From: Trichoplusia ni
Lineage: Eukaryota > Arthropoda > Insecta > Lepidoptera > Noctuidae
Direction: 5' to 3'
DNA length: 64,000 nucleotides
Assembly: GCF_003590095.1 (NCBI RefSeq)
Contig: NC_039483.1
Location: 744,001 to 808,000 of the forward strand
Shown: positions 1 through 11,300 of the stretch, piece by piece
Layout: every line of letters starts with the position of its first letter
Numbering within the stretch: position 1 is the stretch's first letter
Made by a program: the position numbers and the translations under genes
Notes under the pieces: generated by a model
Databases searched by the model: none
What the model was told of the DNA's origin: nothing
The model's input: the letters and a program-made list of their open reading frames with translations, nothing else

Positions 1-3000
1 ACAGCAGAACTAATTTGAGAACAGTGCTGATAGTAGAAACCAGTGTTGATACTGACCACTTCGCAGGTGGTGGAGGTGGTGACCCCGTTGTTGACGATCT
101 CGGAGCAGACGCCGCGGCGCGGGCGGCCGCGCGCCCCGCGCCCCGCCTCCGCGCGCTCGCGCCCCGCGCGGCTGGGCTTGCTGGACCTGCGGGCGGTTAG
201 CGGGCAATGTAATACAAGAACCTTAGTTATACCTAGCAGACAACCTACTTCTGTGCATAGGATATTTGTTTAATAAAAAAATATACTGTATGGAGTGGAC
301 CGATAATGTATTTTTCATGCCTCCAAGTTGTCAATGCCTTACATTTTTTCTTATACGTGTTGAATGCTTTTTCTGCACAAGAAATTTGCTAGAAATATTT
401 TATATGACCAAACAAAGTTCGCCGAATCATAAATGTTTGTATTAATCTCAAACACGTCTGAATAATATTACCTGCTTCAAAAAGACTAGCTTGGCATTTT
501 CTTCAATGACTTTCGTGAAAATGATCCATACAACGACTAACTCACGCGTATTTATCGTGACATTTCAACTAGTTTCGGACCCAAACAGATTCCTTACTCA
601 TTTTTTTGGTTCTTGTACAACAACCATCCTTACAGATAGGTACCCAATGCGATTATAATGACACACATAGTAGACATATGACATAATGACAGACAAAACT
701 ACGCGTCGACACAAGTGAACATCCACTCGTGAGTAAACCATTGCATCATTTAATTACAAAATCTAAAAATTTGTTTCAAACAGTTACAGGTCTTGGACGC
801 AATACTCACACATTGGTAGTGGCGTGTTTGTACGAGCTGCCGAGATGTGTGTCGTACGCGGCCGCGCTCACGAACTGGATGTTGCAGTCCGCGCAGTAGC
901 TCGGGTCTGCAGGGTTGGCCACTACCTTACTGCTTAACTCTATCTCCTGGAAACATTCGGTATTAAGTACTTATTGAAACTGGTTTGATTATGTTTTGGT
1001 TCGGTTTTGAAATGGAAATCAAACCAAACCTGCTACCTCATTAATGTAGCATATAAAACCAATATTCAGAAGTCATCGAGTGATTTAAGCTTGTCTATGT
1101 GTCGATGGAGCTTGGGTAGTTCCAACTCGAGTCGCAGCATGAATTGGCGCTAGTGGTATGTTCCGAAGTACCAACTCAATATTAATTCGATAGCTTTACA
1201 ACAAGTGAAATCATCAAATGAGAATCCTTTCGCTTTGGGTTGAGCGGAACGAAGTGTCAGACTCCTACTGACCAAGTCCCACCCTTGTTCTTATATATTT
1301 TTGGTTATAGTATCTTACCCCCTAATCCATAACCATACATGTATATAATGCAGAATGTTACCTCCTTAGTATGTGCTATTTGCTTGTGACAGTACAGTCC
1401 GGTATCGCTGACGAAGCTGTGTCCGCAGAGGTTGCACAGATTCATGGAGGGATGCTTCACTCGTATGTGTGTTAGACGAGTCGATGCCTTCCTGAAAACA
1501 ATATGAGAATAAAAAAATATAATGAGAAAGTTGATTTGTAGGTCAGAGAAGCTTTTATATTAAGTTTGAATTCCTTAAAAATATATACAGCATTGGTGAA
1601 AATTTGAATTGTCAGCTATCAGGGTGCATAAGAAGGTTATTTTTAAGATAAATAAAAAGTTTTTGGAGAGCTTAAAGCATAATAATAATAAAAGCCTCTC
1701 AATAAGATGGGCAAAAGCTTCTTTCCGCGGAGGGAAGCAATGAGTGTATATAATGGTGAGTTAAATTATAATTTGACTGTTATTCTTTGAATTACTTACA
1801 TAAACTCTTTATTACAATGAGGACAGGAATACGTCACGTTTTTATGCCATCTGTAGTGCATTTGCGCTTGGCCTCTGCAAAAAAAAGAACATTTAAATCT
1901 CCTTTTTCCTCATCTTTTCTTGTTTATTAGCCTAGTACTCATAGTAAACAGTTCCTCAGTTTGAAACTAGATGGCGTTGTATTTAAATTGTGGAAGTATA
2001 TTAGCAGAAGGAGTATATACACCGTGATTTTTTAGTCGTCCGACAAAAGCAGCCCAGTTCATATATCCAATGACTAGAACACGCTCATGATAAAAAATTG
2101 GTATTTATGAGATTTGAATAAATTTAAAATGCAATTTTTATTCAATATTATGATGCAATTCGTAGTTTTTTAGAAACACAGCTCTGTTGCGAGTGCGGTC
2201 TGAGCCTTGTAACAATGGTGAGGTGCATGGGCGGCGGCGTTTTTAACATTTTTAAGAGTATTTTCAGATTTCTCTTGTTTAATTTTTCTTCGTACTTATT
2301 ATCTTAGTTGATGATAAAAAAATAATTAGTAGTATTTTACGTCGGATGCATGAACTGGGCTACTTTTGTAAGACGACTAAAAAATCACCGTGTATAAGAG
2401 ATATTAGTACTAAGAACTGATATTATATGGAACTATGGAACAAGCCTCACCTGTTATAGCAGACGAAGCTACACATTTGGCAGGAGTATTTGTAGAGATG
2501 TGTGATATTCATGTGCTTGTACATCTTCCTGTGGTCGGTAAACTGCAGCTTGCACATATCACACTGTAGGTAACCTGATTGCTCCTGAAAATTTACAAAA
2601 TACCTGATACTTTATGTTTCTAAAGAAAAATGAAAATATTGTGGCAGTTGAAATTTATACCTTACATACATTGAATAAAGTAAAATTTACTACTGACGAT
2701 ATTTTGCAAATTCATTATAACACGAAATAGGGCAGATACATTATTTTATTACCGCGATTATCGCCTAATTGATTTCCATATAAAATTGTATTATAGTACT
2801 GATTTGTTCAGTTAGGTCTAATTGGACCATAAATGGTGATTTTCTCTTATCTGATGGTAAATTTGTAGTAGCTGCAGCACGCGGAATAATATTAATACGG
2901 GAGGGAGCTTTCGAGTATAGTAGCTAATAAAATCCTTTGTACTATTACTCTATTAGCCAAATTCTCATATAACATTTATAGATTTTTAGAAGAGAGACAC

Positions 3001-5571
3001 AACTCGTCTTGTAGTGCGCTGCCACGCTTCGAGAACTGAAATAATATTACTTTAAGATGTTACAGACAACTTTAATATCGCGGAAAGGCAGTGCATTGTT
3101 CGTTTCTTTTTTGTTACATTTAGTCTTTGGAAATACCTTTGATACTCGGCTTTAAACATCCAAATTTGTTTTGCTCATATATTTTTTTGTTCATCTAATC
3201 CTAAAAGTGTAATAATACTAATATCCCAATAAGAATACTTACAGGATCATGTTTCTTCATATGTTTAGTATAAGTAGACATAACTCTAAACCCTCTGTAA
3301 CACAGATGACATTTGTATTTCGCTTCTTGATAGTTCCTCGACTTTTGGCGCTCCTGAACCAATGTGTACTGTTCTTCATGGGCTATCGGAGAGTAAATGA
3401 GGAAGTCTTCTGGAACTTTCTTCATTTTTTTTACTGGTCTTAGTGTGACAACGCCTTTTATTCTCTTCCCGCCCGTTTTGCTCAGCCAGCTTGGTCTCGA
3501 CTCATACCAATTGGCGTCTTTCTTGCTTCCTTTTTGTAAGTGCGTCCAAATGTAATGTTGTTTGGCTGATGTTCTGAAAGAAAAAATAACACTCTATATT
3601 AAAACCCGAAGCAAACACGAAAGGGTGTTACATTTTGACGTGTCTAACAGCGGCCGTCGTAGCCGTTGAATCGATTTTTTATTTCGCTTATTTCAGAAAG
3701 TTCAGTAATTTGGGAGTTTTTAGAAGTTTGATGGAAATACCGATGATTAATGGATTTAACAAGTAAATACTTTTTTGTCCTTCACAAAATGACTCTATAC
3801 TCATTTGAGTATAAATAATGAAACACATACTTACGAGTTTCTTACATTTTAAATGAATACTTTTATTTCAACTCACCTATCAAAACTTACTTCAGGGCAC
3901 TTCTTACATAAATACTTAAACATATGTTTTTCAGTCATGTGAGTTTTAAGCAAGAACTCCGTTTTGTAGTAATACTCACACAATGTGCAGCGGTAACTGC
4001 CGCTAACATGCTGAAAAATTAAAAGCAATTCATAAATGTACGTAATTTCTTGACAATAGTTTTTTTTACTTAATTTTATTGGATACTAGGGCGTAATAAT
4101 AAGCTCAGATAATAGTTGAAAATGATTCCTTTGATTACCAATCTCCATAGCTATCTGTCAAAACTTTTACAAACTTTCATCCAGTTTTTCATCACCTTAG
4201 GTGATTAATTTCCAAAAATCCTTTCTAAGTAAAAGAGGGACTTGCACATCAGTTTTCAGTTCTAACCCCAGTATTTTGGGGTCTGGGTTATCAACACTGA
4301 CCCCAAAATGGGTCTGTTAGTCAGTGGGTTATCCTGTCATGTATGTAGATAGATGACTGACATTTTCAAATGTCACATACAAAAATGGAAAAACAGGACA
4401 AATTATTGTAGTAGTGTTAGGAATAAGATGTTCCATTCAGAAAAAATATAATTGAATCTAGCTTTATCTTAAAAATAGTAGTAATATTGTAATAAACTAC
4501 CTTATCATGCATACGTAAATGTATTTTCAATCTGTTTTCATTGTAATAAGCCTTATGGCATATCTCACAGCGAAATTTACCGAGAGAGAACATTTTGTAC
4601 ACTTCAATTGCTGCCTTAGCCTCTTTTAGGGAGATAGCTATCATGGTTGCATATTCTTCATCATTTTTAGAGCCTTCTGCTCCATCAGCCGTGGCTTCTA
4701 CTTTACACATTGCATTAGAATATTCATTCAGCACCTGGTTATCACTCTCATAATTATCGTTGTCCACAAATGAATTATCAACATCTGTGTTTTCAGTCAT
4801 TTGCGAATCAACAGTTTCATCTTTGCTTGGCTCATAGCTAATATCTAGTTCTTCATTTATTGGCTCTTCCTTATCAGTTTTGATATTATTTTCTGTAAAC
4901 TCAATTTCCACTGGTAAAGGAGGTTGTATATTAAATGTATCATCGCTGGTCAGTGTACTGCAGTGGGCAACGGGGCAAGGATCTCCCTTAGATTTACTCC
5001 ACCAGTCTATGTGGTTCAATTTCTTCCATTGAAACTTAGCTTGTTCACAATGTGTTTTATCTAAGCTCATGTACGAAAGAGTTGGAGATATACCAAGGAG
5101 ACTGCGGTTGACGTTGTTTAAATCTGATGCATTAATCTACAAATTTCATTCAATAAGTTTAAATTACAAATCTGCTTCAATATCAGAGTAATATACAACA
5201 TAAAAGGATGATTATTATTTTACCTGTTTTTTAATAGACAACAACTCTTTCAAGGCGTAGCGAGCTCGATGGCATTTATCTCGAAACCGCTTGAAGCTTC
5301 TAACAAGAGCGGTGCATTGGTAACATAAATAGTCCGGCAAACCGTCCCCACAGCTTGTCTGTAAACAAATAGCACCTGTACTGCATGTTTAAGCATTTAT
5401 GTAATAATAAAAGAGATAATTTATCACTTTTCGACGATCCTTACGATAATAAACAATGCATACCTGAATACCAGAAATCAAGTGGAATTCCTGTCGTAAT
5501 TGCCCAAGATTCAGGCTATATAACTTTACATCAGTGCTGAAACACACCGCACAAGCTTTTAAAATATACAT
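1..5571 (-). CDS. ZAD and C2H2 zinc-finger protein, 3' end beyond the window
   Basis: Ten exons can be joined in phase: 5571-5464, 5358-5224, 5136-4501, 4010-3877, 3573-3243, 2584-2451, 1874-1800, 1491-1362, 946-810 and 186-1 (open at the window edge). All have GT-AG borders, giving about 602 residues so far. The N-terminus is a ZAD domain: paired cysteines C7/C10 in exon 1 (KACAVC) and C48/C51 in exon 2 (LCYQC), a fold used for dimerisation in insect zinc-finger transcription factors. An acidic linker follows (roughly residues 100-260), then about nine C2H2 or C2H2-like fingers, beginning with FRCEICHKAYYNENRLKIH; several are split by introns. Exon 10 encodes an Arg/Gly/Ala-rich stretch. The start is the first ATG before the ZAD. 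By family knowledge it is a DNA-binding nuclear factor; its targets are unknown and I cannot name an orthologue. Confidence 0.85.
2020..2392. mobile_element. MITE with ~45-bp terminal inverted repeats, TA or TATA target
   Basis: The left end (CACCGTGATTTTTTAGTCG at 2020) and right end (2348-2392) are near-perfect inverted repeats of about 45 bp. They are flanked by TATA on both sides (2016-2019 and 2393-2396), so the target duplication is TA or TATA. The 373-bp interior has no coding potential. It sits in the zinc-finger intron between the exons at 2451-2584 and 1800-1874. A TA target fits the Tc1/mariner group, but the family is not identified. Confidence 0.75.
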
Positions 5572-6365
5572 TTTGCTGCTTTTTATTTCATCTTTTTAAG
5601 TAAATAAATTAATTTCATAATTTATCTCGACGCCAAACATAATGAGCTCTTGACTCTTCGTTTGTGTAAAATGACATTAGTTGACGGAGACTGACAGCCT
5701 GATCTGACATTTGAGACGGATTGTCTTGCCATGTTCAAGATAAATAAAATAAGAAACTGATACACACTTAAAATAATAATGAGTTGCTTACTCTACGGAG
5801 GCGAGCAGCGCGGGTAACCCTTTTTACGTCACGAAAGTGTACGACCTCACACTTAAAAAACGGAAAATTCTATACGAACAAAAATACGGATATGGCCGAC
5901 TGCACGCATGGCCGAGTGGCTGCGGTTACTACGTCCAACCCACTAAGCGTGACGTGTCGCGGGTTCGATCCCCGCGCAGAACAAGTATTTGGGTGATCCG
6001 TGAATACTAGTCGTGAGCCCGAGTGTCTTTGTGTATGTGAACCTGAATGTTTGCGAAACCCCCCGCGATACAAGGATTAAATTCCTTAATGCGGGAGTCG
6101 TTTTGTTAAGAAAGGAAATAAAATATTTATGTCACTTAAAAAAATCACCTGTACCTAGGAGCGTAATTTCTCGTTTCACGTTAATATTGCAGTGTTATAG
6201 TTATTTGTACCTATTAAAAATGATTTAAGTACCCTTACCCCACCTACAATACTTTATGTTTCGAAGAAGGTAGCAGCAAGGAACTTATTATAAGTTCCTT
6301 GGGTCGCAGTTGCACAGCAGAAATATACATTAGTGAAAATATTTAGTGTAACTGGTGAACTATTT
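5572..6365. other. Intergenic: zinc-finger promoter side and a SINE
   Basis: This gap holds the upstream side of the zinc-finger gene and a tRNA-derived SINE (listed separately). The zinc-finger promoter should lie here, but no TATA box or initiator stands out. The rest is AT-rich with no exon seen. Confidence 0.5.
5895..6125 (+). mobile_element. tRNA-derived SINE, nearly full length
   Basis: An A-box-like sequence (TGGCCGAGTGGC, about 5909) and a B box (GGGTTCGATCC, about 5960) give a tRNA-like polymerase III promoter. A SINE body follows, ending in GATACAAGGATTAAATTCC, GCGGGAGTCG and an A-rich tail. The same body recurs at 34590-34800 and in fragments elsewhere in the window, so this is a repeat and not a tRNA gene. 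It is inserted about 330 bp upstream of the zinc-finger start codon. Confidence 0.8.
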
Positions 6366-6510
6366 AAAATTAAAGGGGGTGATGACTTGGTAGGTGTATT
6401 TTGTGAATAAGAACCACAAATAAACATTCATATTTATTTGACACATTGTTTCATTTCATGTTAGCAGCATTATATGCGCATTTCCATTGACTAACAAGTA
6501 CAAGTTCCAC
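6366..6510 (-). repeat. Conserved 3' block of sideroflexin cassette D, with poly(A) signal
   Basis: This is one of four related blocks (also at 8785-8885, 10683-10835 and 13468-13640), one downstream of each sideroflexin terminal exon. All share a gtgaataa stretch, CATTCATATTTATTTGA or a close variant, and a TATGCGCAT.TCCAT.GAC motif. On the gene strand each contains AATAAA (here 6438-6433). I infer that it is the duplicated 3' UTR end with its cleavage signal, about 1.55 kb after the cassette D stop. Confidence 0.6.
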
Positions 6511-7100
6511 AATTAATTATTGTCAGCATTTAATTAAAATAAACTCTACGTAACAAACTAAAAAACTTAAAAAATTTACAATAATGTAACTTGTATAAAT
6601 AATAGAAAATATAAAAAACGTTTTTTTCTTTATGTTAGATGGTTTTGGTATTTTGGGTATAGATAACAATTATGATACAAAAATGTATTCTCTTCCTAAT
6701 GCAAAAAAACAACATGTAATTTTATCGAGTTTGGGTGACAAGGCTCAATTATTAAAATTATTTATTTATTGTCAATTTTTCTTGTCCCCATTTTAAAGAC
6801 AGAATAAGTAGAATATTAAAATTTGGAAATTGAATAAAAATGGTTTCATTAACTTTTACTGTTTTAATTTCTGGTTTATATGTTTTTGGCGGGAAAATGT
6901 GATTTTAAGTAGGTATTTAACAAAATCCCGTCCCTAGGTACCACCTAAATCCCCTAAATCGACTTGATAGTGTGGTTATGAAATGCGCAGAAAAATTCCA
7001 TTCAGCTCTAGGCTTTTATTATTTTTTTGTTGGATTTGGCTTCCAGCACCACCAGGTTCAGTTGTACACCGTATTTTACAGGTATGACTGTGGTCTGAGG

Positions 7101-7228
7101 TCCTACTACCAGCATATAAAGCAGTTCCAGTGCGTTGTTGCTCTAGTGGAAGCGAGATGGCGCACAAGTAGAGCGGTGTCTCGCTTTAAAAACAGAAAAA
7201 TCTTTAGGCACAACGTGCTGGTAGGCCC
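7101..7228. repeat. Foldback element downstream of cassette D
   Basis: Outer inverted arms CTACCAGCA / TGCTGGTAG enclose an inner hairpin (GTGGAAGCGAGAT ... GTGTCTCGCTTT, 7145-7192). A closely similar copy lies at 11363-11495 in the equivalent position after cassette B, so it was probably copied with the cassette. It belongs to the dispersed family described under findings. Confidence 0.7.
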
Positions 7229-7990
7229 GTTAGTCTCTATAATCTGTTTAAAAGACTGGCTGATGATTTTAATCATTTGGCGATAGCAAAACAAAGAGCG
7301 TTTAGGATAATTCACCAAAACCTGTTTAAAAAAATATATATCAATTCTTCCATCTTGCTTGTTGTTAGCAGTTTTTCTTTTTGTTGAAAATATTCCGTAG
7401 TTTTGTGGAAAAGCATATTTTGCACAACATTTAAGATTTGCAGAAAAAATAGATTTAAAACTCATAACTATTCCCCTGGAAATTAAAAAAACCCGAAGTG
7501 ATAAATGTTATACTATACCCAAGATAAATTTCTGATAGGACTGTAGTTTTTTTGAAGCATAGTTTACGTTTTGCTGTTTTTTTTCTTTTTCTTAGCTTAT
7601 TTGGATTTATACCCTTTTGTATTGTCTTGCCATAAATATTACACTTTTATTAATGTCAGTTTTAACATCAAATAGTTTTGTGTTTAGGTAGTTGTGGGAT
7701 ATTTTTTTATTATTTTCAAGGTTAATGTTTTTTATACCCATATTTGAAAAAAACAATTTGTTTCGAATAGCGAGGCACAGAGGTATCGGTAGTAGGTCAG
7801 TGCGGCTAAACTCTCAGAATCGAAAGAAATAGACCAATATTATTTTATGGTAAGCCATAGGGTGAGTTCTTATTTAGGTACGATATTCTAGTTTATCAGT
7901 CCATTGCTTTTTTTTTGTAATTAAGCTATAGGCGTTGGTCACACAACTTGCTTCATGGATATCCTTTGGTTAATCACATCTTCAAGTAGT

Positions 7991-8351
7991 CTACAAGCCT
8001 TTGTTGAACACGGTATACGTTGGGGGATTGTTAGGGTATCTCCTTTTGATTTCCTCCTGCAAGCAAATAATAATTTAGGAGGTTATACATACAACGTAAA
8101 ATGATCCGTTAAATGGTGCATGGATTACTCAAACTCTCCTCCACTACTGTTTTTAAAGTAAAGTACCTGTAAATTAAGCTCCAGTCTATGTACTGCTATT
8201 TTGGCTTTCTGGTCAAACAGAGCGCAAAATAAAGGCGTGACAAAAGGGGCGAAGAATCCGACGCCGCCTATTTGGAAAGGGATCGCAGCCCACGGATAGC
8301 GATCGAACCAGCCGTTCATGGCCGCCTTGTTGGTTGCGTATGGCACGAAGG
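7991..8351 (-). CDS. Sideroflexin alternative terminal cassette D
   Basis: Penultimate exon 8351-8167 (185 nt) and terminal exon 8056-7991 (66 nt including TAG), separated by a 110-bp intron. The acceptor CATTGCATTCCAG matches those of cassettes B and C. It encodes [20 protein letters not shown], then [10 protein letters not shown], and ends YTVFNKGL. It is the most divergent copy: TPLCCALF of the others is TPLFCALF here, and WATxxGWF is KAAMNGWF. The frame is open with no damage, which argues against a decayed copy. Confidence 0.85.
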
Positions 8352-11300
8352 CTGGAATGCAATGGATTCGTTAAGATTTTTGTTAAACGTTTTTAAGAGA
8401 TGGTTGTACTGTGGAAAAGATAATTCTTCAGTTCCACAATGCAATATTAGTGCACGTGTGGAAGAGAGACGACATGTGTAGCGCTATCGCGCTTTCACAA
8501 CTGCATTGCTAAGTGTAATTTGTACATGCACGATTTCAGACAAGTATATTCAATTAAAAATGAAAAAATCTTACATTTGTCAACGTTGGTGGAATATTCG
8601 TTGGTATAAATTTCCTGTAGGTAATGTTTGCATTATATCATGGCGCGTGGGACATGTGAAATTATCAGAACAGCAGGGCAAAATAATTTAGGAAAGGTAT
8701 TTAACATTTTTTTCTTTTTATTGACAAAAAAAAACAAATTTGAGGAAATGCTGTCAAAAAATACTTTATAACAAGTCTAGGTGTATTTAAGTGTTAGTGA
8801 ATAAAAAGCCACAAATATAAACATTTATATTTATTTGATACAAAGTCGCATCTCATATGCGCTTATCCATAGACAAGTACAAAACCTCCACAAACTAAAA
8901 TTTAGATCAATAGACATCACTGTAACTTTAACAAACACAAGTGATTTTCCTTTATTTTCGATCCACCTAGAACAAGACCGATACGAAAATATATTTACGT
9001 ACTCAATAACAATAGTTATCGAGGTTGGTTTTAATAAATTATATAAAAAACCATTGACTGTGCCCTTGTTATAAGCAGTCTGAAATCGAAAATCGTATAT
9101 CATATATAATCGACAATTTAAGAAAATCCGGCCAAGTGTGAGACTTACGCGCACGAATTCTTTCGTAAAATTTTACAAGTTTTCCAACCAAAAAAGTAGG
9201 AAAAACAAGAAATAAAAAATAATAATACCTTAACCACTGTATATTAGGATTCCGTAACAAAAGCGTAAAACGGGACCCTATTACTTAGATTTCGCAATAT
9301 TTTTTCTTTTTAATTACCTAATACATAAAGGATGCAACGGTTTTCTCACGTAAGGCTGACGCGGCGGTGAGTTTGACTCACGACCTCTCGTTAGTCAACC
9401 TTGCATCTTTTAAGTACTTCGCTATCCATGGCGTATCACACTAACCATGGTAGCTCTGCTACTTACACAGTTAAAATTTTCCAAATGCCAATTTCCAATG
9501 TCGCCTTAACATTAAATACTTAACAATAGAAAAAAAAAATACTTTTCATAAATAATGGTATGAATACTTTCGTGCGCGAGTCCGACTTGCTTGGTCGGTT
9601 TTTTTTCAAACTGAAATATTCATTTTGACTAGAATACGTTTAGGGTCGTTACAGCTTCATGGATATCCGCTGATTTATCACACCTTCGTAGAGTTTACAA
9701 GCCTTTGTTGTATACACCATACGTTGGTGGATCCTTAGGGAATTTCTTTTTGACTATCTCCTGCAAATGAATTATAATATTTTAAGAATAATAAATGGTA
9801 GTCAAGCTGTCAAAAGTGAAAGAAAAAAAAGTAAATTTTGGAAAAGGAGCTAGGGCAAGCTAGTTACATGATGCCTGGATGTTGTAAAGATCACACATTT
9901 AGACTTGAATCGAAAAGGCCTAAAATCACCACTACGACGAGCCTTGGTTTCTCGAGATAAATATTATGTTTCTGCCAATAGCTTTGCAACTAACATAATA
10001 GTCCGCCATCTTGTTGGGCGACTGTGAAGATCTTTTCTAAAGTGTCGTGTACCTGTAGTTCTGGCTCCATAGAAGCGACTGCGATTCGGCTTTGCTGGTC
10101 AAACAGAGCGCAGCACAAAGGCGTGGCAATAGTGACGCACAATCCGACGCCGGTTATTTGGAAAGGTATCACTGCCATCGGGTAGTGACAGAACCAGCCG
10201 CGCAGCGTCGCCCAGTTCGCTAAGAATGGTACGATGGCTGGAATGCAATGGTTTTGTTTAGATTGAATGATGACATTTTAAAAATCAAAAGAGTGGCAAA
10301 GATGTACTTGTCCTACCACTTCCTCGTAAAGAAATATCATTGAAGTGGTGGAACAGAGATGCTGTTCTACGACTTATAGTGCTGTCACACTTCCACAATC
10401 CCAGTAGGCCACCTCAATACCATATATTAATAGGTTTTTAGAAGAAGCCACTACTCTATTGAAGGTGATAAAAGTTTGGAAAACATATTACCTGCAGACC
10501 AGATAATGTTTGCATTCTGACATGGTGCGTAGAACATTTTTTTGTAGTTTTTAAGATTGGCATGGATAATTAATGTGAATAAAATTTATTTTCTGCTGGA
10601 ATCTGGACAGCAGTAATTAGCGATATTTAATGGCAAAATGGAAAAAATGGGCCAGTAGTCATGCACCATCCTAGAACTGTTTAAAATTTAAGGGAGTGCT
10701 GACTTTATAAGTATATTTGGTGAATAAAAAAACCACAAACAAACATTCATATTTATTTGATACATTGTTTCATCTCATGTTAGCTGCATTATATGCGCAT
10801 ATCCATTGACTAACAAGTACAAGTTTCACAATGAATTATTGTCAGTAGGTATATGTATAAAATAAACTCTAAAAAGTAAAAATTTAGAAACCTTTACAAT
10901 AATTTACCTTATATACGCATATAAAAATAATCCTCATTTTAGATTTTAGATGCATTTGGCACCCCGGGTATAGATAACAATAGTAACGCCAAAATATATT
11001 TACGACCCAATGCAAAAACAACATTTATCGAAGTCTGGGCGAAAAGCTAAATGATATGAATATGATATATATGTGATTTTGTTGTCCCCGTAACAAAAGC
11101 AGTTTGGAGTGTTCTTATGTGTTCTTTTTTGGCGGGATAACTTGAAAAATTTACAATACTATCCAAAAAAATATTGTATGATTTTAAAGTGTTTAGTAAT
11201 GTTGATCGCCTAAATCCTATAAATCGACTAATGTGCGCGCTTAAAATCAGCGCTGGGAAATTCTATTCAGCTCTAACCATTTCTGGTTTTTTGTAGGAGT

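Noticed and set aside
10..207. 65-codon minus-strand frame at the left edge read as VQQAQPRGARARGG...
   Set aside because: The phase set by the preceding exon (ending AAT GT) selects the neighbouring frame, SSKPSRAGRERAEAG..., which is used in the zinc-finger model.
5900..5975. Possible tRNA gene (A and B boxes)
   Set aside because: No complete cloverleaf, and the sequence continues into a body shared with other copies in the window: it is a SINE.
6972..7465. Overlapping 104- and 119-codon frames on both strands
   Set aside because: They overlie a foldback repeat shared with 11330-11635, show no family pattern, and lie in the sideroflexin 3' region.
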